DNA of 6,189 bases from DASYSA01 sp036003885. GTDB taxonomy: Bacteria; Acidobacteriota; Blastocatellia; UBA7656. The notes under the pieces were generated by a model. It saw only the letters and a program-made list of their open reading frames with translations, ran no database searches and was not told the origin of the DNA. The translations under genes and the position numbers were made by a program. The stretch is from assembly GCA_036003885.1 (NCBI GenBank), contig DASYSA010000476.1, forward strand, positions 1-6,189. Reading direction: 5' to 3'. This document shows, piece by piece, positions 1 through 6,188 of this stretch (position 1 is its first letter; every line of letters starts with the position of its first letter).

Positions 1-1202
1 TGTAGTTCGTCCAGGCGGGGGTCGAGGTGCGCCCACTCATAAGTGAACAGCTGCTCGTTGAGAGGTCCAAGCCACCGTTTGGTATCGAACCGGCTGAGCA
101 AAAGCGATCCCGGGGGTACCAGGAGTCTGATCGTGTATTGCACGGTATCGACGTGGTCTATCAAGCCGAGCTCCTCGACCGACTCGATCAGGTCAACATA
201 GTCGTCGACCGTCGCCCACGGCGTGAACGGAACAAATGTCGGCCTCAGCGCTATTCCAGATGCTCGCACCACTGAAACGGAGTCGAATACATCTCCTCGC
301 GTGTGGCCCTTCTCCAAATGTTCGAGCACTGTGTCGCTCAGCGATTCAACGGCCGATACCACAAAGATGCACCCGTTTCGCGCCAGTTCCGGAAACAGCA
401 GCCGGTGCTTGAGTATGTGCTCGATCTTGGCGGTGAAATCAAAAGTGATGTCGGGGAACTCTTCGTGCATCGCCCGGACTATCCTCAGCGAGTGCGTGGG
501 GCCATTGAGAAAATCCGGATCACCGAATGTGATGTGACGCGCCCCCGATGCGACAAGCCCCCGAATGTCTTCAAGCACGACTTCCTTCGATATCGCAAAG
601 AAGCGGCCCCCGTACACCGGCGGTATCGGGCAGTGGGTACAGTTGTGCAAGCAGCCCCGGCTCGCTTCAACGTATCCCACCAGCCTCTGCTCTCCGTAGT
701 ATTCGAGCTTCGCATAGCTGTCGAGCGGCTCGACCGACGTTCGCGAAGGCGCCGGAAAATCCAACCTCGCGAGCACTGCCGGCGACGATTTTGATCTGGT
801 ACTCACCCCCGGCAGCTCGATGTCTGTGCCCTGATCGACAGCCCGAACCAGATTGACCAGCCTTTCTTCGAACTCACCGCCGATCACCGAATCGGCTGCC
901 GTAGCGAGAAGGTAGTCTGAGTTGAGCGACGCATATAGCCCGTAGAAACAGACGTGCGCTTCAGGATTGATCTTGCGAATCTCTTGCGCCATGCGTACGC
1001 CCAGTCGCAGGGCTGTGTGCATGGGAACCGAGATGCCTATGAACCCGGCGCCGCGCACTTTTTCTGAATCGAAGTCTTGAACGGAGACGTCCATCGTTTC
1101 CGCATGGTATCCGGCGCGATCCAGGAAGGCGGCGGGCATAGAGATCCCGGCGGGCTGGTGACCCAGCTCGTAGCAGGAGATTAGTAGAACGTGGCGGTTC
1201 AT
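1..1202 (-). CDS. B12-binding-like/radical SAM protein, CUAEP/CCAEP-tail family (C-terminus off the left edge)
   Basis: An uninterrupted minus-strand frame starts at ATG 1202-1200 (MNRHVLLISCYELGHQPAGI...) and leaves the window after 400 complete codons. Residues 1 to about 140 look like a Rossmann/B12-binding-type domain: a beta strand at VLLIS, a GFIGISVP strand and a GGEFE motif at 108-112. The classical DxHxxG cobalamin-ligand motif is not visible. Cys184, Cys188 and Cys191 (RGCLHNCTHC) form the CxxxCxxC site that binds the SAM-cleaving 4Fe-4S cluster, and the radical SAM barrel follows, with GDPDF at 227-231. The N-terminal YELGHQP, PVYGGRF, FGDPDF and VPFTPW motifs match my memory of the CUAEP/CCAEP-tail radical SAM (seleno)protein family. 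That family's defining tail would lie beyond base 1. Only a weak GGA precedes the start. It follows the ATP-grasp gene on the same strand after 183 bases, so co-transcription is plausible. The substrate is unknown. Radical SAM assignment is firm; the subfamily is from memory. Confidence 0.9.
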   Translation of the reverse strand, partial: MNRHVLLISCYELGHQPAGISMPAAFLDRAGYHAETMDVSVQDFDSEKVRGAGFIGISVPMHTALRLGVRMAQEIRKINPEAHVCFYGLYASLNSDYLLATAADSVIGGEFEERLVNLVRAVDQGTDIELPGVSTRSKSSPAVLARLDFPAPSRTSVEPLDSYAKLEYYGEQRLVGYVEASRGCLHNCTHCPIPPVYGGRFFAISKEVVLEDIRGLVASGARHITFGDPDFLNGPTHSLRIVRAMHEEFPDITFDFTAKIEHILKHRLLFPELARNGCIFVVSAVESLSDTVLEHLEKGHTRGDVFDSVSVVRASGIALRPTFVPFTPWATVDDYVDLIESVEELGLIDHVDTVQYTIRLLVPPGSLLLSRFDTKRWLGPLNEQLFTYEWAHLDPRLDEL

Positions 1203-1212
1203 AAGCATTCCG

Positions 1213-1242
1213 ATCCGCAGATTACGCAGATGCCGCAGACAA
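1213..1242. repeat. Inverted copy of the 9-base-periodic intergenic repeat
   Basis: Three successive 9-base units begin with CGCAGA: CGCAGATTA (1216-1224), CGCAGATGC (1225-1233) and CGCAGACAA (1234-1242). The 20 bases at 1213-1232 are the exact reverse complement of 1320-1339 and of 1358-1377, so this copy can pair with either right-hand copy. It lies 10 bases upstream of the radical SAM start codon. Its position in the leader suggests possible read-through or translation effects, but that is inference. Confidence 0.85.
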
Positions 1243-1308
1243 AACCAGATATGACAAAGAAAGGTCAGTTGTTGTTGTACGGCTGTTCATTTACTCCTTC
1301 TCATGTCT

Positions 1309-1380
1309 TTCATCTGTGTCATCTGCGTAATCTGCGGATGATCCCCTTCACTTGTGTCATCTGCGTAATCTGCGGATGAT
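1309..1380. repeat. Tandem 38-base repeat built from 9-base units
   Basis: Two copies sit exactly 38 bases apart. The identical cores are 28 bases long (1315-1342 and 1353-1380) and contain CATCTGCGTAATCTGCGGAT at 1320-1339 and 1358-1377. Weaker similarity (TTCAnnTGTGTC) extends left to 1309 and 1347. Within each copy, units of about 9 bases recur (CTGTGTCAT, CTGCGTAAT, CTGCGGATG). Both copies are inverted relative to 1213-1232, with 87 bases between the first two inverted arms. A plus-strand open frame across 1191-1379 merely translates the repeat and is not a gene. The element fills the gap between the ATP-grasp and radical SAM genes. Confidence 0.9.
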
Positions 1381-1385
1381 TTCTT

Positions 1386-2618
1386 TCAATCAATCACGAA
1401 TTCGATCCTCGCGTGAGCCTCACGCAGGGCGGCTTCGACTTCGTCGGGCGACTCGGCGCGGCTGAAGATGAATCCCAGATAACTCGCGCCTTCGGGCGGC
1501 GGCATCACCTGCTGAGTAATATGCGCTGTGATTATAACATCCTCTACGCCGGGGAGGCCCTTTGCGGATTCCAGCCCTCTTACCTCCCTTAAAATGCCGG
1601 CTCTCGGAATCGGAATCATCATCACCCCCGCGGCGTTCGGCTCGCGTTCAATCGACGCTACGTCGTGCCCTAACGCGTGCTTCAGGATCAGCTCTTCAAG
1701 CGACTCACCATCGCCGAACTTCAGCGCTCGCGAGCAGAGCCCTCCGATAGCCCGGGCCGCCACCTCGATGACCCAGGCGCCCTCGTCATTCACGCGCAAC
1801 TCTGCATGAATCGGGCCGCGCTCGAGTCCCATTGCACGAGTTGCTGCCGTTGCGGTCTCTCGAATCTCCGCTTGCACCGACTGGGGGAGCCGCGACGGTG
1901 TTACGTAGATGGTCTCTTCAAAGAATGGCCCATCGAGTGGATCGGGCTTGTCAAAGATCGCCAGGACCGTGAGATCTCCGCCGGTGAGCAACCCTTCTAC
2001 GGCGACTTCTCGCCCCGGTATGAACTCTTCGGCAAGCACTTCGCGCGCGGCCGCCCCTCCTCGCTTCGCGATCTCCTTCTGAGCGAGAATGCGCGCGAGG
2101 CGCTCGACCGCGTTAACAAATTCGGCTTCATTATCGGCGCGCATGACGCCGCGGCTTGTCGAGAGGAAGACCGGCTTCACCACGCACGGGTAGATCACCC
2201 TCGCGGCGACTTCTTCCGTGTCGTCATCCAGCGTGAAGTGCCAGTATTCGGGCACACGCACTCGAGCCAACCTCAGCAACTTGCGCATTTCATGCTTGTT
2301 CCTGGCTGCGCGAACCGAGTCGATAGAGTTGTGCTTCAGCCCTATCGCCTGCGCGACTGATGCTGCAACGACCGCGGTGTCCTCATCGACAGGGATAACC
2401 GCGTTCACACTGAACTGCTCGGCGAACCTGGACGCCTGGCGAGCTGCAACTTCAGGATCCGCGAAATCCAGGGTCAGGAGTCCCGCCGGATTTTTGCCCT
2501 CGAGGGTACTCGGCCGCTCCGAGGCGGCGACCACATCTACGCCGATTCGCAGCGCGGCGTCGATGAATGCCTTCGCTCGATAGGTTGTAGTAGGAAGAAG
2601 CAGGAGCACTCGCGGCAT
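1386..2618 (-). CDS. ATP-grasp ligase with L-amino-acid-ligase-like C-terminal domain
   Basis: This 410-residue protein should activate a carboxylate as an acyl phosphate with ATP and join it to an amine. The N-terminal pre-ATP-grasp Rossmann region (1 to about 105) begins PRVLLLLPTTTYRAKAF. The ATP-grasp core has N108-K109, the nucleotide-binding K148 in VVKP, the EEF and GREVAVEG segments at 197-210, E273 in HAEL, and E285 in IEVAAR with R289. Alanine sits where many relatives have the metal-binding Asn before Arg. Residues from about 330 (AGVMMIPIPRAGIL) to the end resemble the LAL_C2 domain of L-amino acid ligases. I chose ATG 2618 because homologues of this type start at about PRVLLLLP. 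An in-frame GTG at 2687 overlaps the upstream stop and would add 23 atypical residues; neither start has a good Shine-Dalgarno. The substrate is unknown; dipeptide or amino-acid ligation is inference. It is the middle gene of the minus-strand group. Confidence 0.88.
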   Translation of the reverse strand: MPRVLLLLPTTTYRAKAFIDAALRIGVDVVAASERPSTLEGKNPAGLLTLDFADPEVAARQASRFAEQFSVNAVIPVDEDTAVVAASVAQAIGLKHNSIDSVRAARNKHEMRKLLRLARVRVPEYWHFTLDDDTEEVAARVIYPCVVKPVFLSTSRGVMRADNEAEFVNAVERLARILAQKEIAKRGGAAAREVLAEEFIPGREVAVEGLLTGGDLTVLAIFDKPDPLDGPFFEETIYVTPSRLPQSVQAEIRETATAATRAMGLERGPIHAELRVNDEGAWVIEVAARAIGGLCSRALKFGDGESLEELILKHALGHDVASIEREPNAAGVMMIPIPRAGILREVRGLESAKGLPGVEDVIITAHITQQVMPPPEGASYLGFIFSRAESPDEVEAALREAHARIEFVID

Positions 2619-2686
2619 GCTCTCACTATAGTCATCGCCGCAATCTCGCGCCAACGGCTTTCGGTCGGCGCGAACCAGTTCTGACA

Positions 2687-3463
2687 CTACATGTCGGCGC
2701 GATGGCCGGCGCCGCGTTCGAGCCGCGCGCGAGCCTGGCCGGCTTCTTTGCTCAAAGGATAGCGTTTAAGGATCTCTCGGAATGCCCTGCCATCATAAGA
2801 GTACTGACCGGTCGCTTCATCGAAGTCGAAGTTGATCTTGAGCCTGCTATATCGGTCAAGTCCCGGATCGTTGAGGTACAGGTCGCGTACCTTGAGGTGT
2901 TCTTTGGCGGCGCCCTCGAGGCGGCGATGAGCGCGTCCCCCAAGCGATGCCGCGGCACGGTCGGCCTCCTCACCCATCATCAGCAATGCTCGAGGCTTCA
3001 GCGGAGAGGAAAGGAAGCGTTCGATGAACAACTTGCACAGCGTGATGCGATCCAACCCATCGCGCGCGCCGGCTATCAAAGCCATGACTCGCTCATCCTC
3101 GCCTTTCCTGCCGGGAATGCCCACCGCTGACTGATGAATCCACCCACGAGTGCGTCTGGTCACCGCCACTTTAAGAAAGACCGGCTCGTCGCTTCTCGCC
3201 CCTTTCGTTTCGAGGATGTACAACGGCCGGCCCAGTCTGAGCCGCTGTCTCACTTCGGCCTTCAGAGTTGCGTCGCGCCTCAGGGCAGAAAGCCTCTCGT
3301 CGACGACAAACGCTCTGATATAGCGCACTCGCCCATCGGGCGCGGCCCAACTGGCTGGTGACTGATTCGCTCCGGGAGGCACCTGAGCGAACGCGACGCC
3401 GGCGAAGTAAATGATCGTGAATATCGAAACTCCCGTCCTGCCCCTGGCACAAGAGTGGCACAT
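2687..3463 (-). CDS. Secreted SH3-like domain protein of unknown function
   Basis: This 258-residue protein has an apparent Sec signal peptide: a short basic start (R7, R9), a hydrophobic stretch at about 12-26 (VSIFTIIYFAGVAFA), and a likely cleavage site after AFA-26. Residues of about 47-120 have alternating hydrophobic strands ending in RTRGWIHQSAVG, which looks like a bacterial SH3-like fold, often a cell-wall or ligand-binding module. The C-terminal third (about 165-250) is helical and ends with AFREILKRYPLSKEAGQARARLER, reminiscent of a TPR/BamD-type helix pair. I chose ATG 3463 because AGGAGG lies 7 bases upstream and the signal peptide starts there. The open frame extends to 3670, but those extra 69 residues translate a non-coding palindromic repeat. 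The stop codon at 2689-2687 shares one base with a possible GTG start of the ATP-grasp gene. I do not recognise the family; periplasmic or surface location is inferred. Confidence 0.8.
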   Translation of the reverse strand: MCHSCARGRTGVSIFTIIYFAGVAFAQVPPGANQSPASWAAPDGRVRYIRAFVVDERLSALRRDATLKAEVRQRLRLGRPLYILETKGARSDEPVFLKVAVTRRTRGWIHQSAVGIPGRKGEDERVMALIAGARDGLDRITLCKLFIERFLSSPLKPRALLMMGEEADRAAASLGGRAHRRLEGAAKEHLKVRDLYLNDPGLDRYSRLKINFDFDEATGQYSYDGRAFREILKRYPLSKEAGQARARLERGAGHRADM

Positions 3464-3470
3464 GGCTTTC

Positions 3471-3476
3471 CCTCCT
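3471..3476 (-). promoter_or_regulatory. Shine-Dalgarno of the secreted SH3-like protein
   Basis: On the minus strand this reads AGGAGG, followed by a 7-base spacer to ATG 3463. It is the strongest ribosome binding site in the window and decides the start: no comparable site precedes the in-frame ATG at 3670. Confidence 0.85.
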
Positions 3477-3576
3477 GAATTTTTAGCTGGCCATCTCCGG
3501 GGCGGGTGAGATTTCCTAAATCGGTTTGATGAACCAGTGGAGAAAGTAGTCCAAATTTCTTGTTCACGCAAGTCTG

Positions 3577-3662
3577 TCTGGGTAGCCAGGCTTCCAACCC
3601 GCACTCGGTTAAGGACACAATTCGCGAGCACCGAGAGCAGGCTGGAAGCCTGCGTACCCAGG
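3577..3662. repeat. REP/BIME-like paired inverted repeat in the divergent gap
   Basis: A 33-base left arm (3577-3609) and a 33-base right arm (3630-3662) are imperfect inverted repeats, with 27 of 33 positions complementary and a 20-base centre. Each arm has its own smaller palindrome. In the right arm GCAGGCT (3637-3643) pairs perfectly with AGCCTGC (3647-3653) around GGA; the left arm holds a degraded version. Two hairpin units facing each other is the layout of bacterial REP pairs (BIMEs). It lies between the divergently transcribed secreted-protein and kinase genes. In the remainder of this 280-base gap I see only the two ribosome binding sites and no convincing promoter. Confidence 0.8.
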
Positions 3663-3729
3663 TTCTGCATCGAATGCTAGCCTAAACGCTTCACTCTTCT
3701 GTAGAATCAGCGAGAGGCATCCCGCCTGA

Positions 3730-3735
3730 AAGGTG
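3730..3735 (+). promoter_or_regulatory. Shine-Dalgarno of the kinase gene (GTG start)
   Basis: AAGGTG lies 8 bases before GTG 3744. It supports a GTG start, which places the usual short N-terminal lead (SHYRILRELGAGGMG) before the kinase glycine loop. No ATG in this frame fits better. Confidence 0.7.
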
Positions 3736-3743
3736 CAAAGCGA

Positions 3744-6050
3744 GTGATTTCACAGGTTATTTCTCACTATCGCATACTCCGAGAACTCGGAGCCGGTGGT
3801 ATGGGCGAAACGTACCTGGCCGAGGACACTCGCCTTCGACGCCAGGTCGCGCTCAAGTTCCTCCCTGCCTCATACCAGTACGACCCGGACCGCCGCGAAG
3901 CCTTTCTCAAAGAAGCGCGAGCAACCTCGGCTCTGCGCTCGCCACACATCGCAGCCATCTACGACATCGACGAACATGACGGAAGAATCTTCATCGTGAT
4001 GGAGTATATCGAGGGGGATCTGCTGTCGGGAAAGATCGGAGGCGGGCCGATGCCTCTAAGCGATGCAGTGGCTATAGCGGCTCAGGTCGCCGACGCGTTG
4101 ACCGAAGCGCATTCGCTTGGAATCATTCATTGCGACATCAAGAGCGCAAACGTGATCGTCAACGACCGCGGCATGGTCAAGCTCTTCGATTTCGGCATCA
4201 GCCAGGTCATCGAAGACAAGTCTGCGGAAGAATCCGACGATCGAACTAAACGGATCGGCCGGCAGACCGAACTCGGCGTCGTCCTCGGAACCGCCGCTTA
4301 CATGTCGCCCGAACAGGCTCTGGGCCGTACCCTCGATCAGCGATCCGACATCTTCTCGCTCGGTATAGTTCTTTATGAAATGCTCACCGGCCGCGTACCG
4401 TTCGAGGGCGCGAACTCGGTCGAGATAATCGACAAGATAGTTCATGAGGAACCCGTTCCTCTGGCGCGGCTCAATTACAGCGTGTCGCCGCCGCTCGAGC
4501 AGATCGTACGCAAGTGCCTGGAGAAGGACCGCGAGAGACGATATCAGTCCGCGCGCGAGCTGCTGATCGATCTGCGCAACTTCCAGCGCGACTACGACTC
4601 GGGAGCTGTGCCGACAGGCAGCCTCGACCGACGCACGCAGGTGGCTCGCAAGGTGCGAACGGCCCGGGCGGTAAACTCGCTGGCGATCCTGCCGCTGGTG
4701 AATGGAGGAAACGACCCGGACACCGACTATCTCAGCGATGGAATCACCGAAAGTATCATCAATAACCTCGCGCAACTGCCCAGGCTCAGAGTGATGGCGC
4801 GGAGCACGGTCTTTCGCTACAAGGGTCAGGAAGCAGATCCCCGCGAGGTTGGCCGCGAGCTGGGCGTTCGCGCCGTGCTGACCGGAAGGGTCTTTGTTCG
4901 GGGGAACCGGCTGGTGATTAAGGCCGAGCTGGTTGATACGAACGATGGCGCTCATCTATGGGGTGAGCAGTACAACCGCACGCTATCGGACATCTTCGCG
5001 ATCGAAGAAGAGATCTCGCGCGAGATCTCCGAGAAGCTGCGCCTGAAACTGAACGGCGAACAGAAGAGGAGACTGGCGAAGCGGCACACGGACAAGACCG
5101 CCGCGTATCAACTCTATTTGAAGGGTCGCTACTACTGGAACAAGAGAACCGAGGAGGGCTTGAAGAAGGGCATCGAGCACTTTCAACAGGCAATTGCGGT
5201 GGATCAGAACTATGCGCTTGCTTACGCGGGGTTAGCCGACTCATACAACTTGTTGGCCAGCTACAGTGCGCTTCCGCCGAGCGAAGCCTTCAAGGTAGCG
5301 AAGCAAGCCGCCACGCAGGCCCTGGGGCTGGACCCCATGCTTGCCGAAGCGCACGTATCACTTGCGGCCACCAAGACCTGGTATGACTGGGACTGGGAGG
5401 GCGCGGAGCAGGAGTATAAGCGCGCCATCGAGCTTAATCCCAGCTATGCAACTGCGTATCAGTGGTATGCGCTCGATCTTGCTGGAATGGGGCGAATAGA
5501 GGAGGCGCTTCGCATGATGGAGCGTGCGCAGGAACTGGACCCGCTTTCACTCATCATCAACTTGAATGTGGCCAGGGTGCTCTACTTCGCTCGCGATTAC
5601 GACCGCGCGATCGAGCAGTGCCTCAAGGCTATTGAGATGTACCCCGACTTCGCGCTCGCGCTGAGACGGCTGGGACAGGCTTACAGCCAGCAGCAAAGGT
5701 ACGAAGAGGCGATTGAGGCTTTCCTGAAAGCCATCGCTACTTCAGATAACGATAGTGAGACGATGGCGGCCCTGGGCCATACCTATGCGGTATCGGATCG
5801 CCGAGCGGAAGCTGAACGGATGCTCGATGAGCTGATTAAGATGTCAAAGCGCGTTTACGTCTCGCCTTACAGCATCGCAAGAGTTCATACGGGTCTGGGC
5901 AACACGGAACAGGCTTTGGAATGGCTCGAGAAAGCCTGCGAGCAGCGGCACGGGATTCTGGCTTACCTGAAGGTGGAGCCGGTGTTTGATCCGCTTCGAT
6001 CTGAAGTCCGATTTACAGATCTTCTTCGAAAGATGGGACTGGATGGGTAG
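3744..6050 (+). CDS. Ser/Thr protein kinase fused to TolB-like domain and TPR repeats
   Basis: The 768-residue protein starts with a Hanks-type (PknB-like) kinase at about 9-280: glycine loop GAGGMGETY (16-24), ATP-binding K38, helix-C E57, catalytic loop HCDIKSAN (129-136; D131, K133, N136), DFG 149-151, MSPE 187-190 and D202. The HRD arginine is cysteine, and threonine replaces the usual valine at 23. After a linker, residues of about 310-430 form a TolB/FlgO-like domain (SLAILPLVN, DYLSDGITESI, VMARSTVFRYKG), as seen in CadC-like and cyclase-linked regulators. From about 475 come TPRs, with clear 34-residue units starting at 567, 601, 635, 669 and 703. The end, VEPVFDPLRSEVRFTDLLRKMGL, is typical of this group. 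No transmembrane segment is visible, so it is probably cytoplasmic. It would phosphorylate Ser/Thr in partners recruited by the TPRs; targets are unknown. It is divergent from the minus-strand group. Family assignment is firm. Confidence 0.95.
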   Translation: MISQVISHYRILRELGAGGMGETYLAEDTRLRRQVALKFLPASYQYDPDRREAFLKEARATSALRSPHIAAIYDIDEHDGRIFIVMEYIEGDLLSGKIGGGPMPLSDAVAIAAQVADALTEAHSLGIIHCDIKSANVIVNDRGMVKLFDFGISQVIEDKSAEESDDRTKRIGRQTELGVVLGTAAYMSPEQALGRTLDQRSDIFSLGIVLYEMLTGRVPFEGANSVEIIDKIVHEEPVPLARLNYSVSPPLEQIVRKCLEKDRERRYQSARELLIDLRNFQRDYDSGAVPTGSLDRRTQVARKVRTARAVNSLAILPLVNGGNDPDTDYLSDGITESIINNLAQLPRLRVMARSTVFRYKGQEADPREVGRELGVRAVLTGRVFVRGNRLVIKAELVDTNDGAHLWGEQYNRTLSDIFAIEEEISREISEKLRLKLNGEQKRRLAKRHTDKTAAYQLYLKGRYYWNKRTEEGLKKGIEHFQQAIAVDQNYALAYAGLADSYNLLASYSALPPSEAFKVAKQAATQALGLDPMLAEAHVSLAATKTWYDWDWEGAEQEYKRAIELNPSYATAYQWYALDLAGMGRIEEALRMMERAQELDPLSLIINLNVARVLYFARDYDRAIEQCLKAIEMYPDFALALRRLGQAYSQQQRYEEAIEAFLKAIATSDNDSETMAALGHTYAVSDRRAEAERMLDELIKMSKRVYVSPYSIARVHTGLGNTEQALEWLEKACEQRHGILAYLKVEPVFDPLRSEVRFTDLLRKMGLDG

Positions 6051-6103
6051 AGGTCAGAGGTCAGAAGTCGGATCTCTGACCTCTGACCTCTGACTTCTGA
6101 CCT
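6051..6103. repeat. 7-base-periodic palindrome between convergent genes, possible bidirectional terminator
   Basis: Immediately after the kinase stop, the 53 bases run as near-perfect 7-base units: AGGTCAG twice, AAGTCGG, ATCTCTG, ACCTCTG twice, ACTTCTG, then ACCT. The halves are inverted. AGGTCAGAGGTCAGA (6051-6065) is exactly complementary to 6075-6089 with a 9-base loop, and 6058-6069 can instead pair with 6092-6103. The hairpin sits between two gene ends facing each other, where a shared terminator would be expected. No T-run follows on either strand, so classical intrinsic termination is not shown. Confidence 0.8.
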
Positions 6104-6188
6104 ACGCGGAAGGCTTCTTCTCGCTCTTGGAGGGGTCTTCTTTCTTGGAAGGGTCCTCTTTAGCGTCCCCCGAAGAATCGTGAGAGTC
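6102..6188 (-). CDS. C-terminal tail of a minus-strand gene entering from the right edge (hypothetical)
   Basis: The frame is open from the right edge to TAG at 6104-6102 and encodes 28 residues, DSHDSSGDAKEDPSKKEDPS followed by KSEKKPSA. The tail is rich in Lys, Ser, Asp and Glu, with a repeated EDPSK unit. It is hydrophilic and probably disordered. Its stop codon overlaps the last two bases of the 7-base-periodic palindrome. Support is the open frame, the charged coding-like composition and the convergent fit with the kinase. The body of the gene lies outside the window, so no function can be given. Confidence 0.55.
   Translation of the reverse strand, partial: DSHDSSGDAKEDPSKKEDPSKSEKKPSA

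Noticed and set aside
27..856. Several overlapping plus-strand open frames at the left end
   Set aside because: They are antisense shadows of the radical SAM gene, whose minus-strand frame carries recognisable motifs throughout.
1191..1379. Plus-strand 62-residue open frame in the gap between the ligase and radical SAM genes
   Set aside because: It translates the 9-base-periodic repeats (HLCHLRNLRM, CVICVICG) and has no Shine-Dalgarno; spurious.
1213..1380. Short CRISPR-like array
   Set aside because: Only two direct copies 38 bases apart, with a 10-base gap between the identical 28-base cores, no spacer-length unique segments and no cas genes; the internal 9-base periodicity explains it.
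1677..2360. 227-residue plus-strand open frame
   Set aside because: Antisense to the ATP-grasp gene, with no recognisable domain.
3679..3707. Possible sigma-70 promoter for the kinase with TAGAAT at 3702-3707
   Set aside because: The -10-like hexamer has no matching -35 at 16-18 bases (AGCCTA), so it is not supported.
4056..4955. 299-residue minus-strand open frame
   Set aside because: It lies wholly antisense to the kinase gene, whose plus-strand frame has all kinase motifs; a high-GC shadow frame.
6051..6103. Canonical intrinsic terminator
   Set aside because: A strong hairpin is present but no T-run follows on either strand; kept as a repeat with possible terminator role.
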